64,000 nucleotides of DNA from Chryseobacterium taklimakanense (GTDB taxonomy: Bacteria; Bacteroidota; Bacteroidia; Flavobacteriales; Weeksellaceae): contig NZ_LT906465.1 of the NCBI RefSeq assembly GCF_900187185.1, positions 186,001 to 250,000 on the forward strand. Direction: 5' to 3'. Each line of letters opens with the position of its first letter. The first letter of the stretch is position 1. The notes under the pieces are model-generated. The model was given only the letters and a program-made list of their open reading frames with translations. It did not search any database and was not told the origin of the DNA. Of the stretch, positions 17,561 to 25,949 are shown in pieces. The position numbers and the translations under genes were made by a program.

Positions 17561-18024
17561 TTCTACTATATTTGGCAATAACAGTGGCTACTTTTGTAGC
17601 AATGGAAGGCATTACATGGCTGACGCACAAATACATCATGCATGGATTTCTCGGCTGGTATTTTCACGAAGATCATCACCAACCTGGCTATCCACACGTT
17701 TTCGAGAAGAACGATTTTTTCTTTGTGGTTTTTGCTATCCCTTGTATGATTTTGTTTTATCTCGGCACTGTGGAAGGGATTACATGGTTAGCGTTTTTAG
17801 CAGCGGGAGTTTTACTCTACGGAATTTGCTATTTTTTGGTGCATGATGTACTGATACACCGAAGATTTAAATGGTTTGATAAAGTGGACCATTGGTACTT
17901 CAGAGCGTTGAGAAAAGGACATAAAATTCACCACAAACATTTAGGAAAAGAGGATGGCGAGTGTTTTGGAATGCTGTACGTTCCCAAAAAATATTTTATT
18001 GAAGCCAGAAAAATGCGTAAATAG
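17557..18024 (+). CDS. crtZ: Beta-carotene hydroxylase (CrtZ)
   Basis: A 155-residue membrane di-iron hydroxylase of the fatty acid hydroxylase superfamily. The histidine motifs are HKYIMHG near residue 24, HEDHH near 37, HDVLIHRR near 103 and HKIHHKH near 125. About four hydrophobic helices lie between them. It hydroxylates both beta-ionone rings of beta-carotene, giving zeaxanthin, the usual yellow pigment of this group. It overlaps the unknown secreted gene upstream by 4 bases. Confidence 0.92.
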   Translation: MILLYLAITVATFVAMEGITWLTHKYIMHGFLGWYFHEDHHQPGYPHVFEKNDFFFVVFAIPCMILFYLGTVEGITWLAFLAAGVLLYGICYFLVHDVLIHRRFKWFDKVDHWYFRALRKGHKIHHKHLGKEDGECFGMLYVPKKYFIEARKMRK

Positions 18025-18086
18025 TTGATTAATAATTTTTTGTTGGACTTTTTACCTTAATGATTAACGGTGAACTAACCATTATT

Positions 18087-18821
18087 ATGGAGAAATATTA
18101 CTACATTCTTTTGAATATCGCGACATTTTCAGTGCCGTTTTTTTTTAGTTTTGAAAAGAAGTGGATGCATTTTGCGCGATTTTGGAAACCCTATTTTCTG
18201 GCAATTATCAGCGTTGGGTTATTCTTTATTATTTGGGACGTCTTCTTTGCATATTCCGATATTTGGGGATTCAACGATCAGTACTTATTAGGATTTAGAA
18301 TTTTGAAATTGCCTGTAGAGGAATGGCTGTTCTTTCTTCTAATTCCTTATTCCAGTAATTTTATCCATTACTCACTGGAATATTTCTTTCCAAGATTACA
18401 GTTAAGTAAAATAACTACTCAGATCATCAGCATCGCGCTACTAATTATTTCATTGGGAGTTGTGCTGGGTAATTATGATCGATTGTACACATTGTGCAGT
18501 TTCGGTTTATTTGCCTTGCTCATGTTGGCTCAAATCATCTGTCAGTGGAAATATGCCCGACGTTTTTATCTAAGTTTTATCCTGATTTACATGCCATTTT
18601 ATTTTGTAAATGGCGCTTTGACGGGAAGTTATTCGGCAAATCCCGTAGTTTATTACGATAATGCGGAAAATCTGGGAATTCGTGTGGGAACCATGCCACT
18701 GGAAGATTCTTTCTATTGTTTTTCGATGCTTTATAGCAGCGTATTGCTTTTTGAATTTTTGAAGAAAAAAATGAATTTAGATCAACCGATTAGAATCAGT
18801 CATGGACATAAAAATAACTAA
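18087..18821 (+). CDS. Lycopene cyclase, CrtYcd type
   Basis: A 244-residue integral membrane protein with about seven hydrophobic helices in two repeated halves. Each half has the conserved acidic proline motif of the heterodimeric/fused lycopene cyclase family: LPVEEWLFF and MPLEDSFYCF. It closes the ends of lycopene into beta rings before CrtZ acts. ATG 18087 is preferred to the longer in-frame start at 18060 because the first family helix begins right after it. The 3' end overlaps the SRPBCC gene by 20 bases. Confidence 0.88.
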   Translation: MEKYYYILLNIATFSVPFFFSFEKKWMHFARFWKPYFLAIISVGLFFIIWDVFFAYSDIWGFNDQYLLGFRILKLPVEEWLFFLLIPYSSNFIHYSLEYFFPRLQLSKITTQIISIALLIISLGVVLGNYDRLYTLCSFGLFALLMLAQIICQWKYARRFYLSFILIYMPFYFVNGALTGSYSANPVVYYDNAENLGIRVGTMPLEDSFYCFSMLYSSVLLFEFLKKKMNLDQPIRISHGHKNN

Positions 18822-19296
18822 ACAATCCGGCATTTATACCTTAACTTCTAGACAGGTTTTGCCAATGCCCCTGGAAAAAGCATGGGCATTTTTCTCTTTG
18901 CCGCAAAATTTAGACAAAATTACCCCAGATGATATGGCGTTTTCCATCACCAATAATCCACCAAATTATACCTATCAGGGACAAATCATTGCCTATAAAA
19001 TAGGAGTTTTTCCTTTGGTTAAAAATAATTGGGTAACGGAAATTACGCACCTGAAAGAAGGCGAGTTTTTTGTCGACGAACAACGTTTCGGGCCTTATGC
19101 GATGTGGCACCACGAACACCATTTTGAAGAACTGCAAGATGGAAAAGTTCTCATGACGGACATTGTAAATTTCAAATTGCCGATGGGATTTGTTGGCGAT
19201 TTGGTTGCAGGATTTTTTGTGAAAAACAAAGTGAGAAAAATCTTTGAAAGTAGATTCAGAATTTTGGGAGATTTATTTCCTGGTCTCAGTTCGTAA
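18802..19296 (+). CDS. SRPBCC (START-like) family protein at the end of the crt operon
   Basis: A 164-residue protein with the SRPBCC/cell-division-inhibitor-like pattern: MPLEKAWAFFSLPQNLDKITP near the N-terminus, a beta-rich centre with RFGPYAMWHHEHHFEE and a C-terminal long helix FFVKNKVRKIFESRF. The fold forms a hydrophobic pocket. Its family is often paired with TIGR01777 epimerases; here a truncated one lies across the divergent side of the locus. A role in binding a carotenoid or precursor is inference. It overlaps the cyclase gene by 20 bases. Confidence 0.82.
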   Translation: MDIKITKQSGIYTLTSRQVLPMPLEKAWAFFSLPQNLDKITPDDMAFSITNNPPNYTYQGQIIAYKIGVFPLVKNNWVTEITHLKEGEFFVDEQRFGPYAMWHHEHHFEELQDGKVLMTDIVNFKLPMGFVGDLVAGFFVKNKVRKIFESRFRILGDLFPGLSS

Positions 19297-19359
19297 GCGT
19301 CGGCAGTACCATCATGTACGGTTATATAATAATCGTGGGCATATCAGGCATTGTCCCAA

Positions 19360-19634
19360 TATTTAAAAGTAGTTCCCATTTTCAGAAGGGTTATGTGAAG
19401 ATTTATCTTACCAAAGAACAATAGCCGGTTCTCACTTTGATGACGCTCAAAAAACTCGAAGAAGAATTGCCCAAAAACAATTTCATGCGGGTACATCGTT
19501 CCTACATCGTCGCTTTGGATAAGATTGAACAGATCGAACGTAATCAGTTGATTATCAATAATCAAAGAATCAATATTTCCGAAGCGTACCCCGATCATTT
19601 CCGTAAATTTATGGATGCTCATCAGTTTTTGTAA
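19360..19634 (+). pseudogene. LytTR-family response regulator, broken remnant of the DNA-binding domain
   Basis: The frame reads IFKSSSHFQK, then jumps directly to GYVKIYLTKEQ, a TAG stop at 19422-19424, then LTLMTLKKLEEELPKNNFMR and VHRSYIVALDKIEQIERNQL, and ends at 19634. The order is that of a LytTR domain (VHRSYIV is its hallmark), but the receiver domain is missing, about a dozen residues have been lost between the first two pieces, and a nonsense codon interrupts it. The rest of 19297-19767 shows no other gene. Confidence 0.75.
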
Positions 19635-19737
19635 CCAGCATTTTCAAAGTTTTTATCATTAAAATCTGCCATTTTTTTGAATGAAATGTTTGCTGTGGAA
19701 ATTTCCATGGAAACTTTCGCGCTGCTGCCTTTTAGAA

Positions 19738-19745
19738 TATCTTTG
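19738..19745 (+). promoter_or_regulatory. -7 promoter box for the nucleoid-associated protein gene
   Basis: TATCTTTG, a perfect TAnnTTTG match, 22 bases before the ATG at 19768. No clear TTG box at the expected distance. Confidence 0.5.
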
Positions 19746-19767
19746 CAACTTTATTTAAAATTTAAAA

Positions 19768-20784
19768 ATGCTCTCAAAAATTATCGTTCATAAAGTAGGA
19801 AACAGAATCAATCAGGAATCTTTAATCCTTTCCCAGGAAGAATTGCAACTGGAGGAAGACATGAAAGAACTGCTCGAAGATTTCTTCCTGAAAGCCTTCA
19901 AATCAGAGGAACAGTTTTGTTTTTACAGCGACACTTATTTGGTTAATAATCCGGTGTACAGCTCAGTTTCCGAGATTTTTGAAGACCAAAACAAATTCGT
20001 TTACGAAGCGGAAAATATTGCGCAACATCTGTATGATATCACCGAAAATCCGCGCGTGCAAAGCGGCGAACTCTTCATCGTTTATTTCGAAGGGGAAGAA
20101 AATGCCGACGGAAACAGGATCGATTCTATAGGGATTTTCAAAACCGAAAATAAAAATCCTTTCCTGAAAATTTTCCCTCAGAATGAAACTTTTGAAATTG
20201 AAAAAGATTACGGCATCGGGCTTTCAAAGCTGGATAAAGGCGCATTGATCTACAACAGCAGCAAAGAGACGGGTTATGCCGTTTCGGTGGTGGATAACAA
20301 CAAAAACGGCGATATGTACTACTGGTTCGAGGATTTCTTGAAAGTAAAACAGCGCGACGACGAATATTTTCAAACCCAGGAAACGCTCACGGTGTACAAA
20401 GAATATATCACCAAGCAACTTCCCCAGGAATTTGAAACCACCAAAGCCGACCAGGCCGATTTTCTGAACAAATCCATCAGTTTTTTCAAAGAAAAAGAAA
20501 CCTTTGATTATGATGAATTTACCAGGGAAGTTTTGGAAGATCCTAATGTTATCGAGAGTTTCAGTAACTTCAAATCCGATTATGAACAGGAAATGCAGGT
20601 TTCAATTGCCGAAGATTTTGCCATCAATGAGGCAGCGGTGAAGAAGCAAAGCCGGGGTTTCAAAAGTGTCATCAAACTGGATAAAAACTTCCATATCTAC
20701 GTTCACGGCGACCGGAAACTCATCGAAACCGGACAGGATGAGAAAGGGAAATATTACAGGCTCTATTTCGAGAAAGAACAGTAA
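19768..20784 (+). CDS. Nucleoid-associated protein (NdpA/YejK family)
   Basis: A 338-residue acidic protein matching the 37-kDa nucleoid-associated protein family: it opens with IIVHKVGNRINQESL, has GIGLSKLDKGALIYN in the middle and ends with FKSVIKLDKNFHIYVHGDR. The role in chromosome organisation is known only broadly from enterobacterial YejK. Start agrees with the family. Stands alone, with its own promoter box and a shared terminator downstream. Confidence 0.85.
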   Translation: MLSKIIVHKVGNRINQESLILSQEELQLEEDMKELLEDFFLKAFKSEEQFCFYSDTYLVNNPVYSSVSEIFEDQNKFVYEAENIAQHLYDITENPRVQSGELFIVYFEGEENADGNRIDSIGIFKTENKNPFLKIFPQNETFEIEKDYGIGLSKLDKGALIYNSSKETGYAVSVVDNNKNGDMYYWFEDFLKVKQRDDEYFQTQETLTVYKEYITKQLPQEFETTKADQADFLNKSISFFKEKETFDYDEFTREVLEDPNVIESFSNFKSDYEQEMQVSIAEDFAINEAAVKKQSRGFKSVIKLDKNFHIYVHGDRKLIETGQDEKGKYYRLYFEKEQ

Positions 20785-20880
20785 AAAAGCAATGCTTTAA
20801 GACGGAAATTCAGATCGCTGTTTATGCGGATGATAACTCGAAGATTTACACTTGCCCGAAAGGTTAGATATCATTTAAAA

Positions 20881-20908
20881 AAAAATCCTGCCGAAACAGG
20901 ATTTTTTT
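20881..20908. terminator. Bidirectional terminator between ndpA-like gene and cysM
   Basis: Stem AAATCCTG / CAGGATTT with a 6-base loop, A-tract on the left and T-tract on the right, placed between two convergent genes. Confidence 0.8.
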
Positions 20909-20911
20909 GCT

Positions 20912-21844
20912 TTAATATTCGAAAACGTTTTCCTCGAAAAGTCCGTCAACAGACCAGTATCTTTCGCCCGTATCGTAATTGAAAGTAAGAATTTTTGATC
21001 CTTCCGGAATTTCTGAAAGTTTTTTGTTGATCGCTGCCAAAGAAGCTCCGGTCGAGATTCCCGCCAGAATTCCTTCCTGTTTTGCCAGTTTTTTGGTGAA
21101 TTCGTACGCTTCTTCTTTTTCCACCTGAATGGTTCCGTCGAGAATTTCAGTATTCAAAACTTTCGGAACAAAACCCGCTCCAATTCCCTGTAATGGGTGC
21201 GGACCGGGACTGCCTCCGGAAATTACCGGTGAATCTTTTGGTTCCACTGCGAAGCTTTTCAGGTTTGGGAACTGTTGTTTCAAAACTTGGGTAACACCGG
21301 TGATATGGCCACCGGTTCCCACTCCCGTGATCAGATAGTCGAAACCTTCCGGGAAATCGTTGAGGATTTCCTGAGCAGTAGTTTTCTGGTGAATTTCAGG
21401 GTTTGACGGGTTTTCGAACTGTTGGGGAATCCAAACGTTATCGAGAGTTTCTGCCATTTCCAAAGCTTTTTTCACGGCTCCGGAAGTTCCGAGTTCTCTT
21501 GGCGTCAGCACAAATTTAGCACCATAAGATGACATGAGTTTTCTGCGTTCCACACTCATACTTTCGGGCATTACCAAAACCAGTTGATAGCCTTTCACCG
21601 CGCAGACCATTGCCAATCCAACACCGGTGTTTCCGGAAGTGGGCTCTACAATAAGGGTGTTTTTATCGATTTTGCCTTCTCTTTCAGCTTTTTCGATCAT
21701 TGCGAGGGCTATTCTGTCTTTGATGCTGCCGCCGGGATTTTGGCGTTCAAGCTTCATCCACACTTCCACATTGCTGTCAAAAATAGTATTGATCTTAACG
21801 AGTGGAGTGTTTCCAATGGCTTCTAAAACATTATTAATTTTCAT
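20912..21844 (-). CDS. cysM: Cysteine synthase (O-acetylserine sulfhydrylase, CysM type)
   Basis: A 310-residue PLP enzyme. [15 protein letters not shown] near residue 41 holds the PLP lysine; [12 protein letters not shown] at 68-79 binds substrate carboxylate; VGTGGHITG binds the phosphate of PLP. It makes cysteine from O-acetylserine and sulfide or thiosulfate. The ASN/ST-binding pattern and length fit CysM or CysK; the symbol cysM follows the usual naming in this phylum and is not certain. cysE lies 33 bases upstream on the same strand, so both steps of cysteine synthesis are one operon. Confidence 0.88.
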   Translation of the reverse strand: MKINNVLEAIGNTPLVKINTIFDSNVEVWMKLERQNPGGSIKDRIALAMIEKAEREGKIDKNTLIVEPTSGNTGVGLAMVCAVKGYQLVLVMPESMSVERRKLMSSYGAKFVLTPRELGTSGAVKKALEMAETLDNVWIPQQFENPSNPEIHQKTTAQEILNDFPEGFDYLITGVGTGGHITGVTQVLKQQFPNLKSFAVEPKDSPVISGGSPGPHPLQGIGAGFVPKVLNTEILDGTIQVEKEEAYEFTKKLAKQEGILAGISTGASLAAINKKLSEIPEGSKILTFNYDTGERYWSVDGLFEENVFEY

Positions 21845-21877
21845 AAAATGAGGTATTTATTTTAAATTATATTTGAG

Positions 21878-22693
21878 TTAAATGATGAAATTAATGGGTT
21901 CGTTTCCCGGGAATTTGTTCTTCACCGTGACTTGTCCTTTGTGAAATACCACCGAATTTGGTGCCACACTTTCGGTGATCCAAACATTTCCACCGATGAG
22001 CGAATTTTCCCCAATGATGGTTTCGCCGCCGAGAATGGTCGCGTTGGCGTAAATCACCACACGATCTTCGATGGTGGGATGGCGTTTCTGATCCTGCAAA
22101 TCTTTCGTAACCGAAAGTGCGCCTAAAGTTACGCCTTGATAAATTTTAACTTTCCTGCCAATGACGGTGGTTTCGCCAATGACGATTCCGGTACCGTGGT
22201 CGATAAAGAAATTTTCGCCGATTACTGCGCCGGGATGAATGTCGATTCCGGTTTTGCTGTGGGCATATTCGGTCCAGATTCTTGGAATGAGCGGAATTTT
22301 GTTTTTAAAAAGTTCGTGGGAAAGCCGGTAGACGGCGATTGCAAAAAATCCCGGATAGGAAAACACCACTTCTTCTACACTTTGTGCAGCGGGATCGTTT
22401 TCAAAGATATATTGCGCATCGTTTTGCAGTGCACGGTAAATCTCGGGGAATTTTTCAAAAAAGACATCACTTTCCACTTTTTCATTTTCTGTCTTCACTG
22501 TAGCTAAAATTTCGGTGAATTCAGCTTTGAAGTCACTTAGCCGCTTCTCGATCAGTTCAATTTCTGAGCACCGCTGATATTCTAAAAAAAAGATAAAACG
22601 AAACAGGCGGTCGATAAAATCTTCGGTTTTCCTCTTGTCGATATCGAATTTCCTGTTCTGATAGCCCAAATGAAGTTGTTCCGTGAAAGTCAT
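21878..22693 (-). CDS. cysE: Serine O-acetyltransferase (CysE)
   Basis: A 271-residue protein: a helical N-terminal domain and a left-handed beta-helix of hexapeptide repeats from about residue 160, including [19 protein letters not shown] and [12 protein letters not shown], with the catalytic histidine in [10 protein letters not shown]. It acetylates serine to feed the adjacent cysteine synthase. A longer frame begins with TTG at 22714, but this codon lies inside a perfect -7 promoter box, so ATG at 22693 is chosen. Confidence 0.88.
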   Translation of the reverse strand: MTFTEQLHLGYQNRKFDIDKRKTEDFIDRLFRFIFFLEYQRCSEIELIEKRLSDFKAEFTEILATVKTENEKVESDVFFEKFPEIYRALQNDAQYIFENDPAAQSVEEVVFSYPGFFAIAVYRLSHELFKNKIPLIPRIWTEYAHSKTGIDIHPGAVIGENFFIDHGTGIVIGETTVIGRKVKIYQGVTLGALSVTKDLQDQKRHPTIEDRVVIYANATILGGETIIGENSLIGGNVWITESVAPNSVVFHKGQVTVKNKFPGNEPINFII

Positions 22694-22711
22694 ATACGGG
22701 ATAATTTCTAA

Positions 22712-22719
22712 CAAAGGTA
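22712..22719 (-). promoter_or_regulatory. -7 promoter box for cysE-cysM
   Basis: On the minus strand TACCTTTG (TAnnTTTG) lies 18 bases upstream of the chosen cysE start and overlaps the alternative TTG start, which helps decide the start codon. Confidence 0.5.
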
Positions 22720-22899
22720 AATAAGAATTTAATGTAAATAATTGATGTAGGTTAATAAAAATTGGACCGTGAGCCTATCGTATTACAAAAAAAAGACCTT
22801 TCCACAAGTCTCTTCAATATCTTCAGAAAAAAATAGTTTCACGGTCTGCTTTCATATACAGAAGCGCTGGTTATCATGGCTGGGCTTCTTTTTATCGGC

Positions 22900-23625
22900 C
22901 TATTTTCCTGTCAGCTGGTTAATGTCCCCAATCATAAAAGTATGTTTTCCTTTCTCGGCAATTTTGGTTATGGTTTCCATAATTTGGAAGAATTTCAGGT
23001 TTTCGTCATCTTTCATGAGTTCTGAAGCATTTTTCAAAGTCCGTGCTGTTGCTACTGCTGTCCTGGCGTTTTCAAGTTCTGATTTTGCTCTTATTTTTGC
23101 TTCCAAATGTTTAGCGAACAAGTCCTGGATTGATTTTGGAAAGGTTAAGTCGCGCAGTTGTGCCTGTTCTATGGTTATGCCGAATTCGGCCACTTCTTTT
23201 TCCATTTCCCCGGTCTTGAAGTCCGTAAGTTCATTTCTTTTTTCGTTCGCGGTTTCACTGTCCATTTCTGCAATCCTGTTTCTCAGATAGATTTGGACGA
23301 TACTGTAAATTCGCTGCTCAGCTTCCTGAATAATGGCATACATCTCTCTGTCAAGCGCAAACTTGTCAAGAAATTTCTGTCCATCCACGATTCTGTAAAT
23401 CACATTGAAGGAAAACCGCAGAGCGACATTGTCCTTTGTTAAAACTTCCTGGTTCACGACGGTGAGCAGTTTTGAAGTTTGAGGCAGAAGAAACAGTTCG
23501 GTCCTGTTTTTCAAATCCCAAACTTCGTAGTAGCCGGCTGCCAGTTTTTGCTCAAACTTATTGTCACGGTAAAGAAATCCAACAGTGTTTGGTTTTACCT
23601 GATATCTTTTTTTGAATATTCCCAT
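22900..23625 (-). CDS. Slipin / SPFH-domain protein
   Basis: A 241-residue band-7 protein. The SPFH domain spans about residues 15-170, with the slipin-type stretch LTKDNVALRFSFNVIYRIVD and the later TIEQAQLRDLTFPKSIQDLF; a coiled-coil-prone tail rich in alanine and glutamate follows. It lacks an obvious N-terminal transmembrane helix, unlike most slipins, so membrane attachment, if any, would be peripheral. No NfeD-type partner lies beside it. SPFH proteins assemble membrane-associated oligomers; the specific role here is unknown. Confidence 0.82.
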   Translation of the reverse strand: MGIFKKRYQVKPNTVGFLYRDNKFEQKLAAGYYEVWDLKNRTELFLLPQTSKLLTVVNQEVLTKDNVALRFSFNVIYRIVDGQKFLDKFALDREMYAIIQEAEQRIYSIVQIYLRNRIAEMDSETANEKRNELTDFKTGEMEKEVAEFGITIEQAQLRDLTFPKSIQDLFAKHLEAKIRAKSELENARTAVATARTLKNASELMKDDENLKFFQIMETITKIAEKGKHTFMIGDINQLTGK

Positions 23626-23880
23626 TTGTTATTTTGTTACAGTTTTGTTGAATTAAAAAGGAGAAGAACACCAAAAGTTGAGGGAAGCCAAGTTGAGTTT
23701 GAACCAGTTGTCCAAACGGTATCCCTTGTCTTGCAAACTCAATTTCAGTTTGAGCAATACTGCTCTGTTCTTCACCTTCTCTTTTTTCAGTGTGATAGGA
23801 TGAAGCGTTTTCCAACGCAAAATGCAACCAATGCACACGGGGAGTCGAACCCCTTGGGACGAAGCTCCGCAATACCCTGT

Positions 23881-24045
23881 TTAGTATGCTTGTCCCCTTA
23901 GTAAAACAGGTGGCGGTTTATCTTTAATATCTTTTTGATTAATTGTTATTTGCAGGTCTACTGCGGTGTCGTCTTTAACATTTGCTCTGACGTTTAAATT
24001 TTTTAGACGTTCTTTCGATACATGCCATCTTGCCTGAAAAGACAT
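23881..24045 (-). CDS. Possible small protein of 54 residues
   Basis: A minus-strand frame from ATG 24045 to TAA at 23881 reads MSFQARWHVSKERLKNLNVR, then ANVKDDTAVDLQITINQKDI, then KDKPPPVLLRGQAY. The composition is protein-like, with a plausible beta-rich centre, but I recognise no family. A TATATTTG box ends only three bases before the ATG (on the minus strand), so the transcript would be leaderless or the true start is further in. It could be a remnant of a larger gene. Confidence 0.3.
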   Translation of the reverse strand: MSFQARWHVSKERLKNLNVRANVKDDTAVDLQITINQKDIKDKPPPVLLRGQAY

Positions 24046-24223
24046 TTCAAATATAATCCAAATCTACAGAAAATCCAAGATATCATAGGTGGTCAATGGA
24101 CTTTTATTGAATTTAGATAGTTGGTGAATTGTAAAAAATATATATTTATTTGTGCTGATGTTCGCGGTGACCAACATTAACTTTATTTAACAGTTTTTAT
24201 AGTTTCCTTTGTTACGGAAAACT

Positions 24224-24231
24224 TACTTTTG
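24224..24231 (+). promoter_or_regulatory. -7 promoter box for the ABM-domain gene
   Basis: TACTTTTG (TAnnTTTG) 48 bases before the ATG at 24280. The expected TTG box is not clear. Confidence 0.4.
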
Positions 24232-24279
24232 TTATAAAGAGTTGAAGATCACTCTTAATAACATTTAAATTTAAAAATT

Positions 24280-24573
24280 ATGGAAAAGTTTGCAGTATTA
24301 GCAAGAGTGGAAGCTAAACCGGGCAAAGAAAAGGATGTACTGGAATTCCTAAAGTCAGCCTTACCGCTTGCCCAGGATGAGCCAGGAACAGTAAGATGGT
24401 ATGCCTTACAAATCGGCCCTTCTACTTTTGGCATATTCGATACCTTTGAAACCGAAGATGCAAGACAGGCTCACCTTAGTGGCGAGATTGCAAAAGCTTT
24501 AATGGCCAATGCTTCTGAATTACTGGCTAAGGAACCTGTACTTGAAATGGTAGATCTGCTGGCAGTAAAGTAA
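24280..24573 (+). CDS. ABM-domain putative quinol monooxygenase
   Basis: A 97-residue single-domain protein of the antibiotic biosynthesis monooxygenase fold: LARVEAKPGKEKDVLEFL at the N-terminus, EPGTVRWYALQ and a phenylalanine-rich IFDTFETEDARQAHLSG. Such dimeric alpha-beta barrels oxidise quinols or degrade small phenolics without a cofactor, or act as stress proteins. Monocistronic by position, with a promoter box upstream. Substrate is unknown. Confidence 0.82.
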   Translation: MEKFAVLARVEAKPGKEKDVLEFLKSALPLAQDEPGTVRWYALQIGPSTFGIFDTFETEDARQAHLSGEIAKALMANASELLAKEPVLEMVDLLAVK

Positions 24574-24679
24574 GCAGTCCAACAAAAGAGATTAGTTCAG
24601 TTGAATGGAGCCGGGTGTTTCACCAGCTCCATTTTTTTGATATCATTTTCTGTGCAGGGTTCAATTCAGAACTAAGTCA

Positions 24680-24710
24680 TTGCAGGAATTTAAATAATAC
24701 ATTATTTTTG
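24680..24710 (+). promoter_or_regulatory. Bacteroidota-type promoter (TTG - 20 - TATTTTTG)
   Basis: TTG at 24680-24682 and TATTTTTG at 24703-24710 have the expected 20-base spacing. It precedes the holin-like gene at 24726 and probably drives the three small membrane-protein genes that follow. Confidence 0.6.
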
Positions 24711-24725
24711 AGTAAAATTTATACT

Positions 24726-25073
24726 ATGAATTTAATTATCAGATTGCTGATTACAGCAGTAGCTGCTTACCTTCTGACCTACGTATTGTCCGGAGTGAGC
24801 TTTGACGGTTTTTCCTCAACCATCGTCTTTGCATTGGTTTTGGGGCTTCTGAACCTGATTGTGAAGCCAATTCTTAAGTTGCTGGGTTTGCCTTTAACCA
24901 TCATTACTTTAGGGCTTTTTTCATTGGTGATTAATGCCATTGTGATTATGATTGCAGATTATTTTGTGGACGGAATGACGGTGGACGGTTTCTGGTGGGC
25001 CCTTATTTTCAGCATCGTGCTTTCGCTGGTTACTTCGGTTTTTGAATCTGTTTTCATCAGCAAGGACAATTAA
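24726..25073 (+). CDS. Phage-holin-family-IV-type (DUF360) membrane protein
   Basis: A 115-residue protein with four hydrophobic helices, matching the PF04020 family common in free-living bacteria: LLITAVAAYLLTYVLSG, then LGLLNLIVKPILKLLGLPL and LVINAIVIMIADYFV. Despite the family name there is no phage gene nearby. Start at ATG 24726, just after a good promoter; a longer in-frame extension to 24615 crosses that promoter and is rejected. The next gene begins directly after the stop codon. Confidence 0.8.
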   Translation: MNLIIRLLITAVAAYLLTYVLSGVSFDGFSSTIVFALVLGLLNLIVKPILKLLGLPLTIITLGLFSLVINAIVIMIADYFVDGMTVDGFWWALIFSIVLSLVTSVFESVFISKDN

Positions 25074-25478
25074 ATGCAGAAGCGGGAGCTTCAGGCGATT
25101 ATCGACAGCCAGCCTTCCGTCTCGGCCAATACTTTTTTGGTCGGGGCGCTCTATGTGGTGGCGTGGATACTTTTCGTCGCTTTTTTGATTTTGGGGGCTG
25201 GGCTTTTTTTGGAAAGTTTACTGCATTACAAAATCTTTTTGGGATGGGTTTCCGAGCAGTTGAATTTTGCTTTGAATGAAGAGCAGCGCTGGAAGATCGC
25301 AACCAGCTTCGGATTGATGTCTTTATTTTTAAGTGCCGTATTTTTAGGCGTGATATTCCTTTGCAGGATGGTCCTCAATCGTAACCGCTTCATCATCGAG
25401 ATTGATGAATGGATTTACACTAATCTTAAAGAAATTAAAAACAAACCGACAACTTCAAAAACAAAAGTGCGCCGATGA
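25074..25478 (+). CDS. Unknown small membrane protein
   Basis: A 134-residue protein with two hydrophobic segments, about residues 19-47 and 78-101, a charged linker between them (KIFLGWVSEQLNFALNEEQR) and a basic C-terminal tail. No family recognised. It starts at the base after the stop of the holin-like gene and overlaps the PH-domain-like gene by 4 bases, so the three form a translationally coupled unit. Confidence 0.7.
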   Translation: MQKRELQAIIDSQPSVSANTFLVGALYVVAWILFVAFLILGAGLFLESLLHYKIFLGWVSEQLNFALNEEQRWKIATSFGLMSLFLSAVFLGVIFLCRMVLNRNRFIIEIDEWIYTNLKEIKNKPTTSKTKVRR

Positions 25479-25942
25479 ATTTCAGAACTGCATCAATGGA
25501 TACCTACACCAAAGTGATGACTATCGTTTTCATCATTTTCTTTTCTGTGGTGATTTTTGCATTGGTGACGAGTGGGGAAAAATTTGTGTTCTGGCCAGTC
25601 TGCATAATGATCGGGGCCATTGTCTCAGCTTATCTCATGGTTCCTGAAATTGATTTGGAACAGGGCAGCCTTAAGATAAAAAACTCCTTTGTAAATATTC
25701 AAGTTCCTGTAAAAAGTATCAAAAATGTGGAATTGATCACAAAGACAGCCTTCAATTACAGGACTTTTGGCATTGGCGGACTTTTCGGTCATTTTGGATA
25801 TTTCAACGGGAATGACGTGTGGTATGTCACCAACATCAGAAAAAAAGTGAAAATCCAGACAGAGAGAAAGACCTATTTGATTTCCCCGGAAGAACCGCAG
25901 AAATTTATTAATGAAATAGAAAAACTTAAAAAAAATATTTAA
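25475..25942 (+). CDS. PH-domain-like membrane protein
   Basis: A 155-residue protein with two N-terminal transmembrane helices (about residues 13-55) followed by a beta-rich domain that resembles bacterial PH domains (VPVKSIKNVELITKT, then FGYFNGNDVWYVTN and KTYLISPEEPQKFINEI). Such proteins are membrane-anchored with the PH domain in the cytoplasm; function unknown. Overlaps the upstream gene by 4 bases and is followed after 7 bases by the S9 peptidase. Confidence 0.68.
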   Translation: MNFRTASMDTYTKVMTIVFIIFFSVVIFALVTSGEKFVFWPVCIMIGAIVSAYLMVPEIDLEQGSLKIKNSFVNIQVPVKSIKNVELITKTAFNYRTFGIGGLFGHFGYFNGNDVWYVTNIRKKVKIQTERKTYLISPEEPQKFINEIEKLKKNI

Positions 25943-25949
25943 AAACATA

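Larger units (their letters stand above)
23626..24279. other. 654-bp intergenic region without a confident gene
   Basis: Between the slipin gene and the quinol-monooxygenase-like gene. It holds a possible 54-codon minus-strand frame (23881-24045), a T-arm-like hairpin GGGGAGTCGAACCCC at 23839-23853 (reading GGGGTTCGACTCCCC on the minus strand) that is not part of a tRNA I can fold, and promoter-like boxes near 24049 (minus) and 24224 (plus). The left part, 23640-23830, shows open but uncompelling frames. Confidence 0.5.

Noticed and set aside
22769-23290. A 173-codon plus-strand frame
   Set aside because: It overlaps the slipin gene in antisense; serine/phenylalanine-rich composition typical of a shadow frame.
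23479-23901. Open frames on both strands near the slipin start
   Set aside because: No start signals, no recognisable domain, and one runs through the slipin gene in antisense.
24726-25073. Prophage signal from the holin-family protein
   Set aside because: This family is widespread in non-phage membrane proteins and no other phage gene is nearby.
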